NCBI GenBank assembly: GCA_036524675.1
Contig: DATDBU010000174.1
Coordinates: 1 to 26,682, forward strand
Length of the DNA stretch: 26,682 nt
Direction of reading: 5' to 3'
From: DATDAW01 sp036524675
GTDB lineage: Bacteria > Verrucomicrobiota > Verrucomicrobiia > Chthoniobacterales > DASVRZ01
The notes below the pieces were generated by a model. It saw only the letters and a list, made by a program, of their open reading frames with translations. It made no database searches and was not told the origin of the DNA. Positions 14,710 to 22,638 of the stretch are shown here, in pieces. Position numbers and translations under genes: made by a program. Every line of letters begins with the position of its first letter. Position 1 is the stretch's first letter.

Positions 14710-14943
14710 ATGAGCACTGCGACTATCTCAAACAACAATCATCACACGCCTACCGAACCTGCCCGTTTTCCGACGGACGTTTTTTCGTCTTCACCTTCAT
14801 CCAAAACGGGCCGGGACCAGACGCCGTGGCTGGCTATCGTTGAAGAAAAGGTGAATCAGATTCGCTTTGGTGTGATTCAAATCGTGGTCCACGAGTCGCG
14901 TGTGGTGCAAATCGAAAAGACCGAAAAAATCCGGCTGCATTAA
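14710..14943 (+). CDS. yezD: YezD-family (DUF2292) small protein
   Basis: This 77-residue protein has a low-complexity N-terminal tail (Asn/His/Thr/Ser rich) and a C-terminal DUF2292 domain: WLAIVEEKVNQIRFGVIQ followed by VVHESRVVQIEKTEKIRL. YezD proteins are small proteins often encoded beside sulfate or sulfur assimilation genes, and this one precedes a sulfate transporter operon, so context and family agree. Their molecular role is unknown. The ATG at 14710 has a GGAG 8 bases upstream (14698-14701). An ATG at 14671 in the same frame would add 13 residues and is less likely. Confidence 0.9.
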   Translation: MSTATISNNNHHTPTEPARFPTDVFSSSPSSKTGRDQTPWLAIVEEKVNQIRFGVIQIVVHESRVVQIEKTEKIRLH

Positions 14944-15048
14944 TTCCTTTTCCAATTCCAGACGGAAATCGGCGACAGGTTTCAACCTGAGCCAGCCAAC
15001 TTTCTGCCAAGCGATGGACCCGATCGATCCAATACCAACGAAGACCGG

Positions 15049-15058
15049 GGAGGTGATC
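15049..15058 (+). promoter_or_regulatory. Near-ideal Shine-Dalgarno for the M14 peptidase gene
   Basis: GGAGGTGATC is the full complement of the conserved 3' end of 16S rRNA. Its GGAGG core ends 7 bases before the ATG at 15061. Most other genes here have weak or no such site, so strong initiation at this start is implied. Confidence 0.85.
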
Positions 15059-15060
15059 CG

Positions 15061-15936
15061 ATGACTATGGATGCCTTCACATTGTCGTTTGATTTTGACT
15101 GGTCCGGCGTTCTTGATCGGCAAAAAGGCGGTCGTGCGGGTGCCTTTTCCCGAGGTGAAATGAGAAATTCCATCAAGGAAGCGCTTTTGCCGTTGTTCGT
15201 GCAGGTTGGGCAGTCGGATTATTTGCGGGCGGATTCATTGGGGTTCTGGCACGAGGGCGAGGACAGGTTCTGGCTGCCCAGGTTCATGTTTCAACGGACA
15301 CGCGTGGTAAAAACGCGGATCAAGGTCGGCATTTTTGCGACGATCCACGGCGATGAGCCTGCGGGTTTGTATGGATTGATCGATTTTGTGCGACTGCTGG
15401 ATGAAGACCCGATGTTGGGAAAGGACTATCAGCTCTGGATTTATCCTTTGTGCAATCCAAGCGGGTTCGTGGATGGAACGCGTTATGCCCGGGGCGGGCG
15501 GGATTTGAATCGCGAATTCTGGCGCGGCTCGACCGAGCCCGAGGTGCGGTTGCTTGAGGACGAAATCCGGCGACGGCAATTTGATGGAGTCATTTCTCTG
15601 CATTCGGACGATACCAGCGAGGGTGTGTACGGCTTCGTAAGCGGTTCGACTCTCACCGAACACCTTCTGAAACCGGCACTTGCAGCGGCGTCTCATGCAA
15701 TTCCCACGAACGTTGACAAACACATTGATGGTTTTCACGCGATCGAAGGAGTCATTCGGTCGGGATATCAGGGAGTTTTGTCGGCGCCGCCGGACACGCA
15801 TCCCCACCCCTTTGAAATCGTGCTTGAGACGCCGGCGCTGGCGGAAATGGAACTTCAGCGCCGGGCTTTTGTCCATGGTTTGGCCGAAATCCTGGGGCAA
15901 TACCGCCAAATGATCTCCTACGCGAACGATATCTGA
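15061..15936 (+). CDS. M14-family metallocarboxypeptidase / AstE-like hydrolase
   Basis: This 291-residue protein has the zinc carboxypeptidase (M14, succinylglutamate desuccinylase/aspartoacylase-like) residues: His96 and Glu99 (IHGDEPAG), Asn150-Arg151 (GRDLNREFWRG) for the substrate carboxylate, His181 (SLHSDD) as third zinc ligand, and Glu256 (VLETP) as catalytic base. No signal peptide is evident, so it should act in the cytosol on a small peptide or acyl-amino acid. It sits between yezD and cysT, 24 bases before cysT, and so appears to be part of the sulfate uptake operon, an unusual position. The substrate is unknown; a sulfur-containing peptide or amino-acid conjugate is a guess from context. 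Confidence 0.87.
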   Translation: MTMDAFTLSFDFDWSGVLDRQKGGRAGAFSRGEMRNSIKEALLPLFVQVGQSDYLRADSLGFWHEGEDRFWLPRFMFQRTRVVKTRIKVGIFATIHGDEPAGLYGLIDFVRLLDEDPMLGKDYQLWIYPLCNPSGFVDGTRYARGGRDLNREFWRGSTEPEVRLLEDEIRRRQFDGVISLHSDDTSEGVYGFVSGSTLTEHLLKPALAAASHAIPTNVDKHIDGFHAIEGVIRSGYQGVLSAPPDTHPHPFEIVLETPALAEMELQRRAFVHGLAEILGQYRQMISYANDI

Positions 15937-15960
15937 GACTTCACTTTCCCTTTTTCCTTT

Positions 15961-16872
15961 ATGGCTACCCATCGCACCGCCCGCGTTCTTCCCGGCTTCG
16001 GCCTTTCTCTGGGATACACGCTGGTTTATTTGAGTCTCATCGTCCTGATCCCGCTCTCGGCGACATTTCTGAAAACGGCGGGATTCACATGGGAACAGTT
16101 CTGGCATGCGGTGACGTCGCCGCGGGTAGTGGCGTCGTATCGGATCACTTTTGGAGCATCCTTTGTCGGAGCGGTCATTAACGCCGTCTTTGGATTGCTG
16201 GTCGCTTGGGTGCTGGTTCGTTACCGTTTTCCAGGACGCAGGATCATTGACGCGATTGTGGATTTGCCATTTGCTTTGCCTACCGCGGTGGCAGGCATTG
16301 CTTTGACGGCGATTTACTCGCAGAACGGCTGGATTGGACAATACATCGTGCCGCTCAGCACGGAGGTGAAGAAATTCTTCTCGTCGCCAGAGCCGCATAC
16401 GGGACTGTTTGGATGGATTGCGAACTATCTGGCCGAAAATGGCCTGGACGTGGCGTTCACACCGGTGGGTGTAACGCTTGCACTTACGTTCATCGGGCTG
16501 CCGTTCGTCGTGCGTACCGTGCAGCCGGTGCTCGAGGAATTGCAGCCGGAAGTCGAGCAAGCCGCGGCGACTCTTGGGGCAAACCGCTGGCAGACGATCA
16601 CCCGCGTTGTCTTGCCGGAAATCTGGCCCGCCCTGTTGACCGGGTTCGCGCTGGCGTTCGCGCGGGCGGTGGGCGAGTACGGCTCAGTTGTTTTTATTTC
16701 TGGAAATAAACCGCTCCGGACCGAGATCACGCCGCTGCTTATTATTACGAAGTTGGAGCAGTTCGATTATCGCGGAGCGACGGCGCTGGCCGTGGTGATG
16801 CTCGTTACTTCCTTCGTATTGCTGCTAATCATCAACCTCTTGCAGCGTTGGCTGCAGCAACGGACCGCATAG
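15961..16872 (+). CDS. cysT: Sulfate/thiosulfate ABC transporter permease CysT
   Basis: This 303-residue inner-membrane permease has about six or seven hydrophobic segments and the ATPase-contact EAA loop (EQAAATLGANRWQTITRVVLPEIWPA, from about residue 199). FVVRTVQPVLEELQPEVE and RAVGEYGSVVFISGN are characteristic of CysT/CysU. It is some 25 residues longer than E. coli CysU because of an extra extracytoplasmic stretch after QNGWIGQY (about 120-160). It pairs with CysW and CysA downstream. No sulfate-binding protein gene (sbp/cysP) is present in the cluster. Confidence 0.95.
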   Translation: MATHRTARVLPGFGLSLGYTLVYLSLIVLIPLSATFLKTAGFTWEQFWHAVTSPRVVASYRITFGASFVGAVINAVFGLLVAWVLVRYRFPGRRIIDAIVDLPFALPTAVAGIALTAIYSQNGWIGQYIVPLSTEVKKFFSSPEPHTGLFGWIANYLAENGLDVAFTPVGVTLALTFIGLPFVVRTVQPVLEELQPEVEQAAATLGANRWQTITRVVLPEIWPALLTGFALAFARAVGEYGSVVFISGNKPLRTEITPLLIITKLEQFDYRGATALAVVMLVTSFVLLLIINLLQRWLQQRTA

Positions 16873-16909
16873 CGCTCGGAAAACCTTTGTCGCTCAAACT
16901 TTTTTAATT

Positions 16910-17926
16910 ATGGCAGGTGCAGTTTCTCATCTTTCGGCAAAGAACCACGGATCAAATTCGCTGGATCACGAAACAACGCGTGAACCATGGTTCATCAAAT
17001 GGCTGCTCATTGTGACCGCAGTCGTGTTCCTGGCGTTTTTTCTGTTGCTGCCGCTTGCTGCAGTGTTTACCGAAGCACTGCGGAAAGGTTGGGGCGCGTA
17101 TTTTTCTGCACTGAGCGACTCGGATACGTATGCGGCAATCCGACTAACGCTGCTCACCGCAGCGGTCGCTGTTCCCTTGAATTTGGTGTTCGGCATTGCT
17201 GCCGCTTGGGCGATCTCGAAATTTGACTTTCCGGGCCGAGCCGTGCTGATCACACTGATCGACTTGCCGTTCGCGGTGTCGCCGGTCATTTCCGGTTTGA
17301 TTTACGTTCTGCTTTTCGGAGCACAAGGCTGGTTGCCGCCGGATACGCTGCAGGCTTGGCTTGCACCCGTGGCATCTACGCTGCAATGGGGAGCGGGCTG
17401 GCCTATTTTGGGCGGATTTGTCGATTGGCTGAACAATCCGCGCATTGTTTTCGCCGTTCCCGGAATCATCCTGGCGACAGTATTCGTGACTTTTCCGTTT
17501 GTTGCCCGCGAATTGATTCCGCTCATGCAATCGCAAGGCACGGAGGAAGAACAGGCTGCCGTCAGTCTCGGCGCGAGCGGTTTGCAGACGTTCTTCCGGG
17601 TGACATTACCGAATATTAAATGGGGGTTACTCTATGGCGTCATTCTCTGCAATGCCCGCGCCATGGGTGAATTTGGCGCTGTATCTGTTGTTTCCGGGCA
17701 CATTCGCGGTCTCACCAATACGATTCCTTTGCAGGTCGAAATTCTTTATAACGAATACAATTACGTTGGAGCGTTCGCCACGGCATCCATTCTGACTTTG
17801 CTTGCGTTTTTGACGCTTATCCTCAAAACCGCGGTTGAAGCTCGCGCGGCACATTCGGCAGCCGCACACGAACAAATTTCTGAGCCGGCTCCACCGGGCG
17901 GCGTACCAACTCCAAGCCGCGCGTAG
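16910..17926 (+). CDS. cysW: Sulfate/thiosulfate ABC transporter permease CysW
   Basis: This 338-residue permease has an N-terminal cytosolic tail of about 28 residues, a membrane domain with six or so segments, and the EAA loop (EEQAAVSLGASGLQTFFRVTLPNIKWGLLYG). RAMGEFGAVSVVSGHIRGLTNTIPLQVEILYNEY is diagnostic of CysW and continues in frame across about 248-281. An enlarged periplasmic loop (about 128-180, rich in Trp and Pro) and an Ala/Pro-rich C-terminal tail make it longer than E. coli CysW (about 290). It starts 37 bases after cysT. The enlarged loops in both permeases might relate to the missing binding protein, which is speculative. Confidence 0.95.
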   Translation: MAGAVSHLSAKNHGSNSLDHETTREPWFIKWLLIVTAVVFLAFFLLLPLAAVFTEALRKGWGAYFSALSDSDTYAAIRLTLLTAAVAVPLNLVFGIAAAWAISKFDFPGRAVLITLIDLPFAVSPVISGLIYVLLFGAQGWLPPDTLQAWLAPVASTLQWGAGWPILGGFVDWLNNPRIVFAVPGIILATVFVTFPFVARELIPLMQSQGTEEEQAAVSLGASGLQTFFRVTLPNIKWGLLYGVILCNARAMGEFGAVSVVSGHIRGLTNTIPLQVEILYNEYNYVGAFATASILTLLAFLTLILKTAVEARAAHSAAAHEQISEPAPPGGVPTPSRA

Positions 17927-18002
17927 AGGGAAAAATTTGACTAAATCCGACCAATTTGATGTCCCAATTTAAATCGAGTAACGTTTACTTCTTCAGCACG
18001 CC

Positions 18003-19007
18003 ATGAGTATCGAGATCCAGAATATCAACAAGACCTTCGCCAATTACACCGCGCTGAAGGATATCAACCTGTCGATCAAGACCGGCGAACTCGTTGCGTT
18101 GCTCGGACCTTCAGGCTCCGGGAAAACCACGCTTTTGCGCATCATCGCGGGACTGGAACACGCGGATTCCGGCACGATTCTGCTCAGTGGCGCCGACACT
18201 ACGAACATCCCCGTGCGCAGACGCCAGGTTGGATTTGTTTTCCAACACTATGCGCTGTTCAGGCATCTGACCGTTTTTGACAATATCGCGTTCGGACTGA
18301 CGGTCCGCGATCGTGGCCGACGCCCGAGCCGGGCCGAAATCGCGGAAAAGGTGCACGGCTTGCTGAAATTGATCCAGTTGCCGGACTTGGCAAAACGTTA
18401 CCCCGGTCAGCTTTCAGGCGGCCAACGCCAGCGCGTAGCCTTGGCCCGGGCGCTTGCGATTGATCCACGTGTGCTTTTGCTTGACGAACCATTCGGTGCA
18501 CTTGACGCGAAGGTCCGCAAAGACTTGCGCCGGTGGGTTCGGCAATTGCACGATGAATTGCACATCACAACCGTATTCGTAACGCACGATCAGGAGGAAG
18601 CTCTCGAGATTTCAGACCGTGTCGTCGTGATGAACAATGCTGTTATTGAGCAAATCGGCACGCCCCAGGAGGTCTATGACCATCCCTCCACTCCTTTTGT
18701 GTGCCAGTTTTTGGGGAACGTAAACGCGGTTCCGAGCGAATATTTCCGCGGCGACGGGGTTGGGTTTGTTCGCCCTCATGACATTGAAATTTCCCGCGCA
18801 CCCAATGGCACGACCATTGAGTCAATCATCAAATACCAGAATGCCGCTGGCCCAATAGCGCGTCTGGAATTAGGGCTCAATGGAAGTGGGCAGACGATCG
18901 CCGTTGAGCTTCCTCGGGATCGTTTCGATGCGCTTGCCCTGCGTCAAGGCGAGAAAGTGTTCCTGAAATTCCGGGAAGTGAAGGAATTCTCAGAGACTGG
19001 GTCCTAA
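18003..19007 (+). CDS. cysA: Sulfate/thiosulfate ABC transporter ATPase CysA
   Basis: This 334-residue ATPase powers the CysTW permease. It has Walker A GPSGSGKT (35-42), Q-loop Gln81, signature LSGGQ (137-141), Walker B VLLLDEP (157-163) and switch His195. The C-terminal third contains FVRPHDIEISR, typical of the CysA/TOBE-like regulatory domain. Length is close to the usual 350-365. It begins 76 bases after cysW and closes the transport operon. Confidence 0.96.
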   Translation: MSIEIQNINKTFANYTALKDINLSIKTGELVALLGPSGSGKTTLLRIIAGLEHADSGTILLSGADTTNIPVRRRQVGFVFQHYALFRHLTVFDNIAFGLTVRDRGRRPSRAEIAEKVHGLLKLIQLPDLAKRYPGQLSGGQRQRVALARALAIDPRVLLLDEPFGALDAKVRKDLRRWVRQLHDELHITTVFVTHDQEEALEISDRVVVMNNAVIEQIGTPQEVYDHPSTPFVCQFLGNVNAVPSEYFRGDGVGFVRPHDIEISRAPNGTTIESIIKYQNAAGPIARLELGLNGSGQTIAVELPRDRFDALALRQGEKVFLKFREVKEFSETGS

Positions 19008-19099
19008 GCTGCGGTATCACCCGCTCTTGACGGCGCACCACAACAAAGGCGTGAATCACCGCTGGAAACGCGAGCGGCCCACGGCTATAGAGTTCGCTA

Positions 19100-19744
19100 A
19101 TGAACGTCCCCATCCTTCGCCTTGTCGCCTTCGGCGCGACCGCTGCATTTTTTACCTCGTGCACCACGATGAGCAAGATGTGGGATTCCACTACAGGGAT
19201 TTTCAAGCGAAATAAACCTGCAGCACAACAGCACGAAGAGAGCGGTGGCTATACGGGAAGCGGCCCGCAGGAATCGGCGCCGCCCACCACGCAGGCGTTT
19301 CGTTCGACAGAAAAACCGGCGCCGCAGACCACGACAGCTCCGGGCTCATCTGGGCAGCCAGCTTGGATGAAAAAAGCTCAGGAGCAGGTTAAGGCCAGAA
19401 GTGCTGCGGCCACTCCTTCGCCGACACAGAAGAAACCGGCCACGCAGCAAAGTCCGCCAGTTGAGCAGGAAACTGCGGCTGCGAAACCAACGCCACGTTC
19501 CTCTCCGACTCCTCCCAAAAAAGCGGTTTCCGAATCGACACCCCGGTCGACTCCCAAGCCTACTCCTGAATCCGCTCCAGAACCGTCTGCTGAAGAGGTT
19601 GCAACAGCCATTCCAGTCCCTGGAAAACCAGGCATGGTCAAGAGTCCCTACAGCCCGAATGCAGGCATTATCGACGTGACGGGGTTGCCGTCAGGCTCTG
19701 AAGCGCGGGACCCTTACACGAACAAAATCTTCAAAGTTCCGTAA
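19100..19744 (+). CDS. Proline/threonine-rich lipoprotein, function unknown
   Basis: This 214-residue protein has a short basic start, a hydrophobic core and a lipobox ending at Cys21 (FFTSC), so it should be lipid-anchored. Residues 40-170 are low-complexity, rich in Pro, Thr, Ser, Ala, Gln and Lys, and likely a flexible spacer. The last 45 residues are ordered and look conserved: VPGKPGMVKSPYSP, then AGIIDVTGLPSGSEARDPYT and a terminal KIFKVP. I recall similar C-terminal blocks in Verrucomicrobiota proteins but know no function. It lies 92 bases after cysA and may be separately transcribed. Confidence 0.85.
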   Translation: MNVPILRLVAFGATAAFFTSCTTMSKMWDSTTGIFKRNKPAAQQHEESGGYTGSGPQESAPPTTQAFRSTEKPAPQTTTAPGSSGQPAWMKKAQEQVKARSAAATPSPTQKKPATQQSPPVEQETAAAKPTPRSSPTPPKKAVSESTPRSTPKPTPESAPEPSAEEVATAIPVPGKPGMVKSPYSPNAGIIDVTGLPSGSEARDPYTNKIFKVP

Positions 19745-19849
19745 GCAGGCATGGCGGCGGGGTGGCTTTTTTGGGAACGCCCCTAAAAGAAAAAGGGTGA
19801 ACCGTCGCTTCTGCTTTCCGTTCTTTCTCAGGGGAGTTATACGGATGTC

Positions 19850-21052
19850 GTGAAAGCCCTCTTCCTCACTAACGAATACCCCCCTAATATTTACGGCGGT
19901 GCAGGAGTCCATGTCGATTACCTCAGCCGCGAACTTGCAAAATTGATGCCGGTCGAAGTGCGTTGCTTCGGCTCGCAAGATGTTGCAGGAAAGTCACTTA
20001 CAGTAAAAGGCTTTGGCCTGGACTCGTCCGGATTCACGTGTCCGTCGAACCTTAAATCCGCTCTCGGCGCGATCCGGCGATGTACGGATTTCAACACCAC
20101 GGACATCGACGCACAGATCGTCCATTGCCACACCTGGTACACCCATTTCGGAGGAATTTTAGCGAAGTTGAATTATGGGACTCCGCTAGTCATCACGATC
20201 CACTCGCTGGAACCGCTTCGGCCGTGGAAGCGGGAACAGCTCGGTCGCGGCTACGATTTTTCGTCCTGGATCGAGAAAACAGCCATTGAGATGGCCGATG
20301 CTATTATCGCTGTTTCCGAGGAAACGAAGAGGGACGTGCTTCAACTTTTCAATGTCGATGCCGCTAAGATTCGCATCATTTATAACGGCATCGAGCCTGC
20401 CGAGTACCGGAAAACTGATTCCACCAAGGCGCTCGTTAAATATGGCATTGACCCTTCGGTACCCTACGTCCTCTTTGTTGGTCGCATCGCGCGGCAAAAA
20501 GGCATCGTTCATCTGGTCAACGCCATCAAGTATTTCGATCCCGGCTTCCAGGTTGTCCTGTGTGCGGGCGCGCCCGACACCCCGGAAATTGCCGAAGAAA
20601 TGAAAGCCGCTATCGAATCGGCGCGGTCGCACAGGGACGGCATTTTCTGGCTGGAGAAGATGGTGCCGAAGTCGGAAGTGTTCGAGCTCTATTCCAACGC
20701 CGCCGTGTTTTGTTGCCCATCCATTTATGAACCGTTCGGTATCATCAACCTCGAAGCCATGGCTTGCGAAACCGCTGTTGTCGCGAGTGCCGTCGGTGGC
20801 ATCAAGGAAGTCGTTGTTGATGGGGAAACGGGCTACCTCGTTCCACTCGATCAAATGACCGAAAGCCCGTATGAACCGGTCGATCCTGACAAGTTTGCCC
20901 GTGATTTCGCAGCCCCGGTCAACGCCCTGATGCGGGACCCTGCAAAGCGCGAAGCGTTCGGCAAAGCAGGCCGCAAGCGTGCAGTGGAAAAATTCAGCTG
21001 GTCGGCCATCGCGGCGCAGACGAAAACGCTCTACGAGGAGCTGGTGAAATAA
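19850..21052 (+). CDS. glgA: GT4-type glycogen synthase (GlgA/GlgM-like)
   Basis: This 400-residue glycosyltransferase has a GT-B fold. The N-terminal NEYPPNIYGGAGVHVDYLSREL binds the nucleotide-sugar/acceptor side, HCHTWYTHFGG follows, and the C-terminal half has VLFVGRIARQKG and the E-x7-E motif in EPFGIINLEAMACETAVVAS. This pattern matches the actinobacterial-type glycogen synthase family, which elongates alpha-1,4-glucan or makes maltose 1-phosphate from ADP-glucose; the choice cannot be made here. The start is GTG (19850), because the family sequence begins exactly at (M)KALFLTNEYPP. A GGGGAG (19831-19836) lies 13 bases upstream. Confidence 0.88.
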   Translation: MKALFLTNEYPPNIYGGAGVHVDYLSRELAKLMPVEVRCFGSQDVAGKSLTVKGFGLDSSGFTCPSNLKSALGAIRRCTDFNTTDIDAQIVHCHTWYTHFGGILAKLNYGTPLVITIHSLEPLRPWKREQLGRGYDFSSWIEKTAIEMADAIIAVSEETKRDVLQLFNVDAAKIRIIYNGIEPAEYRKTDSTKALVKYGIDPSVPYVLFVGRIARQKGIVHLVNAIKYFDPGFQVVLCAGAPDTPEIAEEMKAAIESARSHRDGIFWLEKMVPKSEVFELYSNAAVFCCPSIYEPFGIINLEAMACETAVVASAVGGIKEVVVDGETGYLVPLDQMTESPYEPVDPDKFARDFAAPVNALMRDPAKREAFGKAGRKRAVEKFSWSAIAAQTKTLYEELVK

Positions 21053-21104
21053 CGGATTTCCCTTCGACAACCGCGAAATTGTTTGCTAACATCCCCATGG
21101 CAGT

Positions 21105-21947
21105 ATGAGGATGTTTACGTTTAGCGGGATCAAAGGGCAGTTCCACGGAGTCAACGTTGGTGAGGAAATTGTTAATCTTGCTTGGGCCGTAATCGCCGGA
21201 TTGCCCGCAACGGCTTATCAGGGAAAGGCCGGAACCGATCATTTCGCCAGCAATGTTAATCTCGGGAAACTTGCTGATAACCCCTGGGACCTCGTCACAC
21301 TCGACGGTTCCAGGGATTTGAACGCCGAAGCCGACGAGTTCGCCCCTGTTTTTGGGGCGCAGATCGGCAGTGTCGAGGACTCGCAGATTCTTATCCTGGC
21401 GCACAGTCAGGGTTGCAACAATTGCGTAACGGCGCTGAACTGGCTTTTTGAGCATCAGGCGGCGTGGTATCGGCGACGCGCCTTGCGGGTCGTTCTTTTT
21501 GATCCGAAAGTGGGGACAGACCGGGTGATAACGCTGTTCAACCGCGATCCAGAAAGGAAGTTTCTAGCGATTCTTTTTTTTCAAAGCGAGAAGGATGTCC
21601 TGCAAAACCAGAAGCTTGTCTCCGGAGGTAAATTCATCGACCAATTTCGTCTGGGGAATCAAATCTGGATTAAAAAGCTCGATCATGGAAGCATCGTCGA
21701 ATGGCCATCGGTCGATGCCTCGCAGCAGATGTTAACCCGGGAGGGCTATTATGAGTTCGCCCGCGAATATCAAAAGGCGAGAGCACGAATACCCATGAGT
21801 CCCCGAAATCCGAATCGCGAGGAGGATCGCCGCGCAAAGCTGGAGAAATTTGTCCGCGATTACAGCAATGGTGTAATCACAGCCAGGCCGAGTCTTGCGA
21901 TCCACGGCTTTCTGAAGGGCCGGCTCGCCGCGAGATTTGTGTCGTGA
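21105..21947 (+). CDS. Unrecognised alpha/beta-hydrolase-like protein
   Basis: I do not recognise a named family for this 280-residue protein. A nucleophile-elbow-like stretch, ILILAHSQGCNN (Ser101), follows a short beta strand. LFDPKVGTD (Asp133) and KKLDHGSIVEW (His194) could complete a Ser-Asp-His triad, so a lipase- or esterase-like fold is plausible. No signal peptide or membrane segment is seen. The C-terminal 60 residues are Arg-rich (MSPRNPNREEDRRAKLEKF). It begins 52 bases after glgA, and its ATG overlaps the stop of a three-codon frame. Confidence 0.7.
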   Translation: MRMFTFSGIKGQFHGVNVGEEIVNLAWAVIAGLPATAYQGKAGTDHFASNVNLGKLADNPWDLVTLDGSRDLNAEADEFAPVFGAQIGSVEDSQILILAHSQGCNNCVTALNWLFEHQAAWYRRRALRVVLFDPKVGTDRVITLFNRDPERKFLAILFFQSEKDVLQNQKLVSGGKFIDQFRLGNQIWIKKLDHGSIVEWPSVDASQQMLTREGYYEFAREYQKARARIPMSPRNPNREEDRRAKLEKFVRDYSNGVITARPSLAIHGFLKGRLAARFVS

Positions 21948-22164
21948 TGCGGGCAGGCACATGGGTTGTTTTTGAAACCATGCCGGCGTGGGTTGCAACC
22001 CTTCCAGAGGGAGAGTCGGCGAGTCTTTCAATTTTGTCTCGGACGAACGTATCGCGTGGAGGAGGTCGATGTGAACGGCCTGATGGTCCTCGACGTCAGC
22101 GGTGACATCGACTGTCGTTTTGGCGGGTTTATGAATGACATCGGCCTGGAGGCGCAATATCTGC

Positions 22165-22170
22165 GGGGAG
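22165..22170 (+). promoter_or_regulatory. Ribosome-binding site deciding the start of the DUF6717-like gene
   Basis: GGGGAG lies 5 bases before a GTG at 22176. It supports that GTG over the far-upstream ATG at 21966 of the same frame. Confidence 0.55.
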
Positions 22171-22175
22171 ATTTC

Positions 22176-22532
22176 GTGAATGAGATCAATGTAATTGCTC
22201 CCTACAAATGGGAAGGCGTGTGGGTTTTTGATGATGCCAAAGCCGGGTTAGAGAAGGAGCCCTTCGTGTCGGGTGCGGACGACGTGCTCGACCTGCTTTC
22301 GGCGCATATTCCGAACTCGGCCAGCGGATTTCTGCTAACGTTTTCAGGCAAGCCATTTCCGGGCTTTCAAATGTTCGCCGAGTGGCGCCGCGAAGAGCAC
22401 GAAGGAAATTGGTATTTTGTTCCAGCCTACGGAATCGAAGGCTGGCTATGCCCTGCGTTGATGCGGTATTTCGACTATGTTCCCGCCAAGATTTTTGTGA
22501 AAGCGGAGCAAAAAAGGTTCGAAGTAATTTAG
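22176..22532 (+). CDS. DUF6717-like protein
   Basis: This 118-residue protein reads INVIAPYKWEGVWVFDD, then EPFVSGADDVLDLL, GFLLTFSGKPFPGFQ, EGNWYFVPAYGIEGWLCPAL and YFDYVPAKIFVKAE. That pattern matches what I recall as DUF6717, small soluble proteins of unknown function. The start is a GTG at 22176 with a good ribosome site. The frame is open back to 21966, but the extra 70 residues look like non-coding translation and would more than half again the usual family length. It follows the hydrolase-like gene by 228 bases. Confidence 0.7.
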   Translation: MNEINVIAPYKWEGVWVFDDAKAGLEKEPFVSGADDVLDLLSAHIPNSASGFLLTFSGKPFPGFQMFAEWRREEHEGNWYFVPAYGIEGWLCPALMRYFDYVPAKIFVKAEQKRFEVI

Positions 22533-22638
22533 GGTGAGAGAAGCTGGCTGTATACAAACTCAGATAAACTCAAGCAGGTCGTCTTTCTTCTGCGGAGGAC
22601 GACTTCCTTCATTCGAGCCGACGGCTTCGATCGGGGTT

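Noticed and set aside
15235..16560. 441-codon minus-strand open frame
   Set aside because: It is antisense to the M14 peptidase and cysT genes, is very rich in Arg, His and Gln, and has no recognisable domain; both sense genes are clear.
20186..21070. 294-codon minus-strand open frame
   Set aside because: It is antisense to glycogen synthase and composed of low-likelihood sequence; no domain is recognisable.
21966..22175. Upstream 70-codon extension of the DUF6717-like frame
   Set aside because: The residues do not resemble the family, and a GTG at 22176 with a good ribosome site gives the expected length.
22578..22603. GTCGTC/GACGAC dyad between the converging DUF6717-like and M13 genes
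   Set aside because: Six-base arms with a 14-base loop and no clean T-run are too weak to call a terminator.
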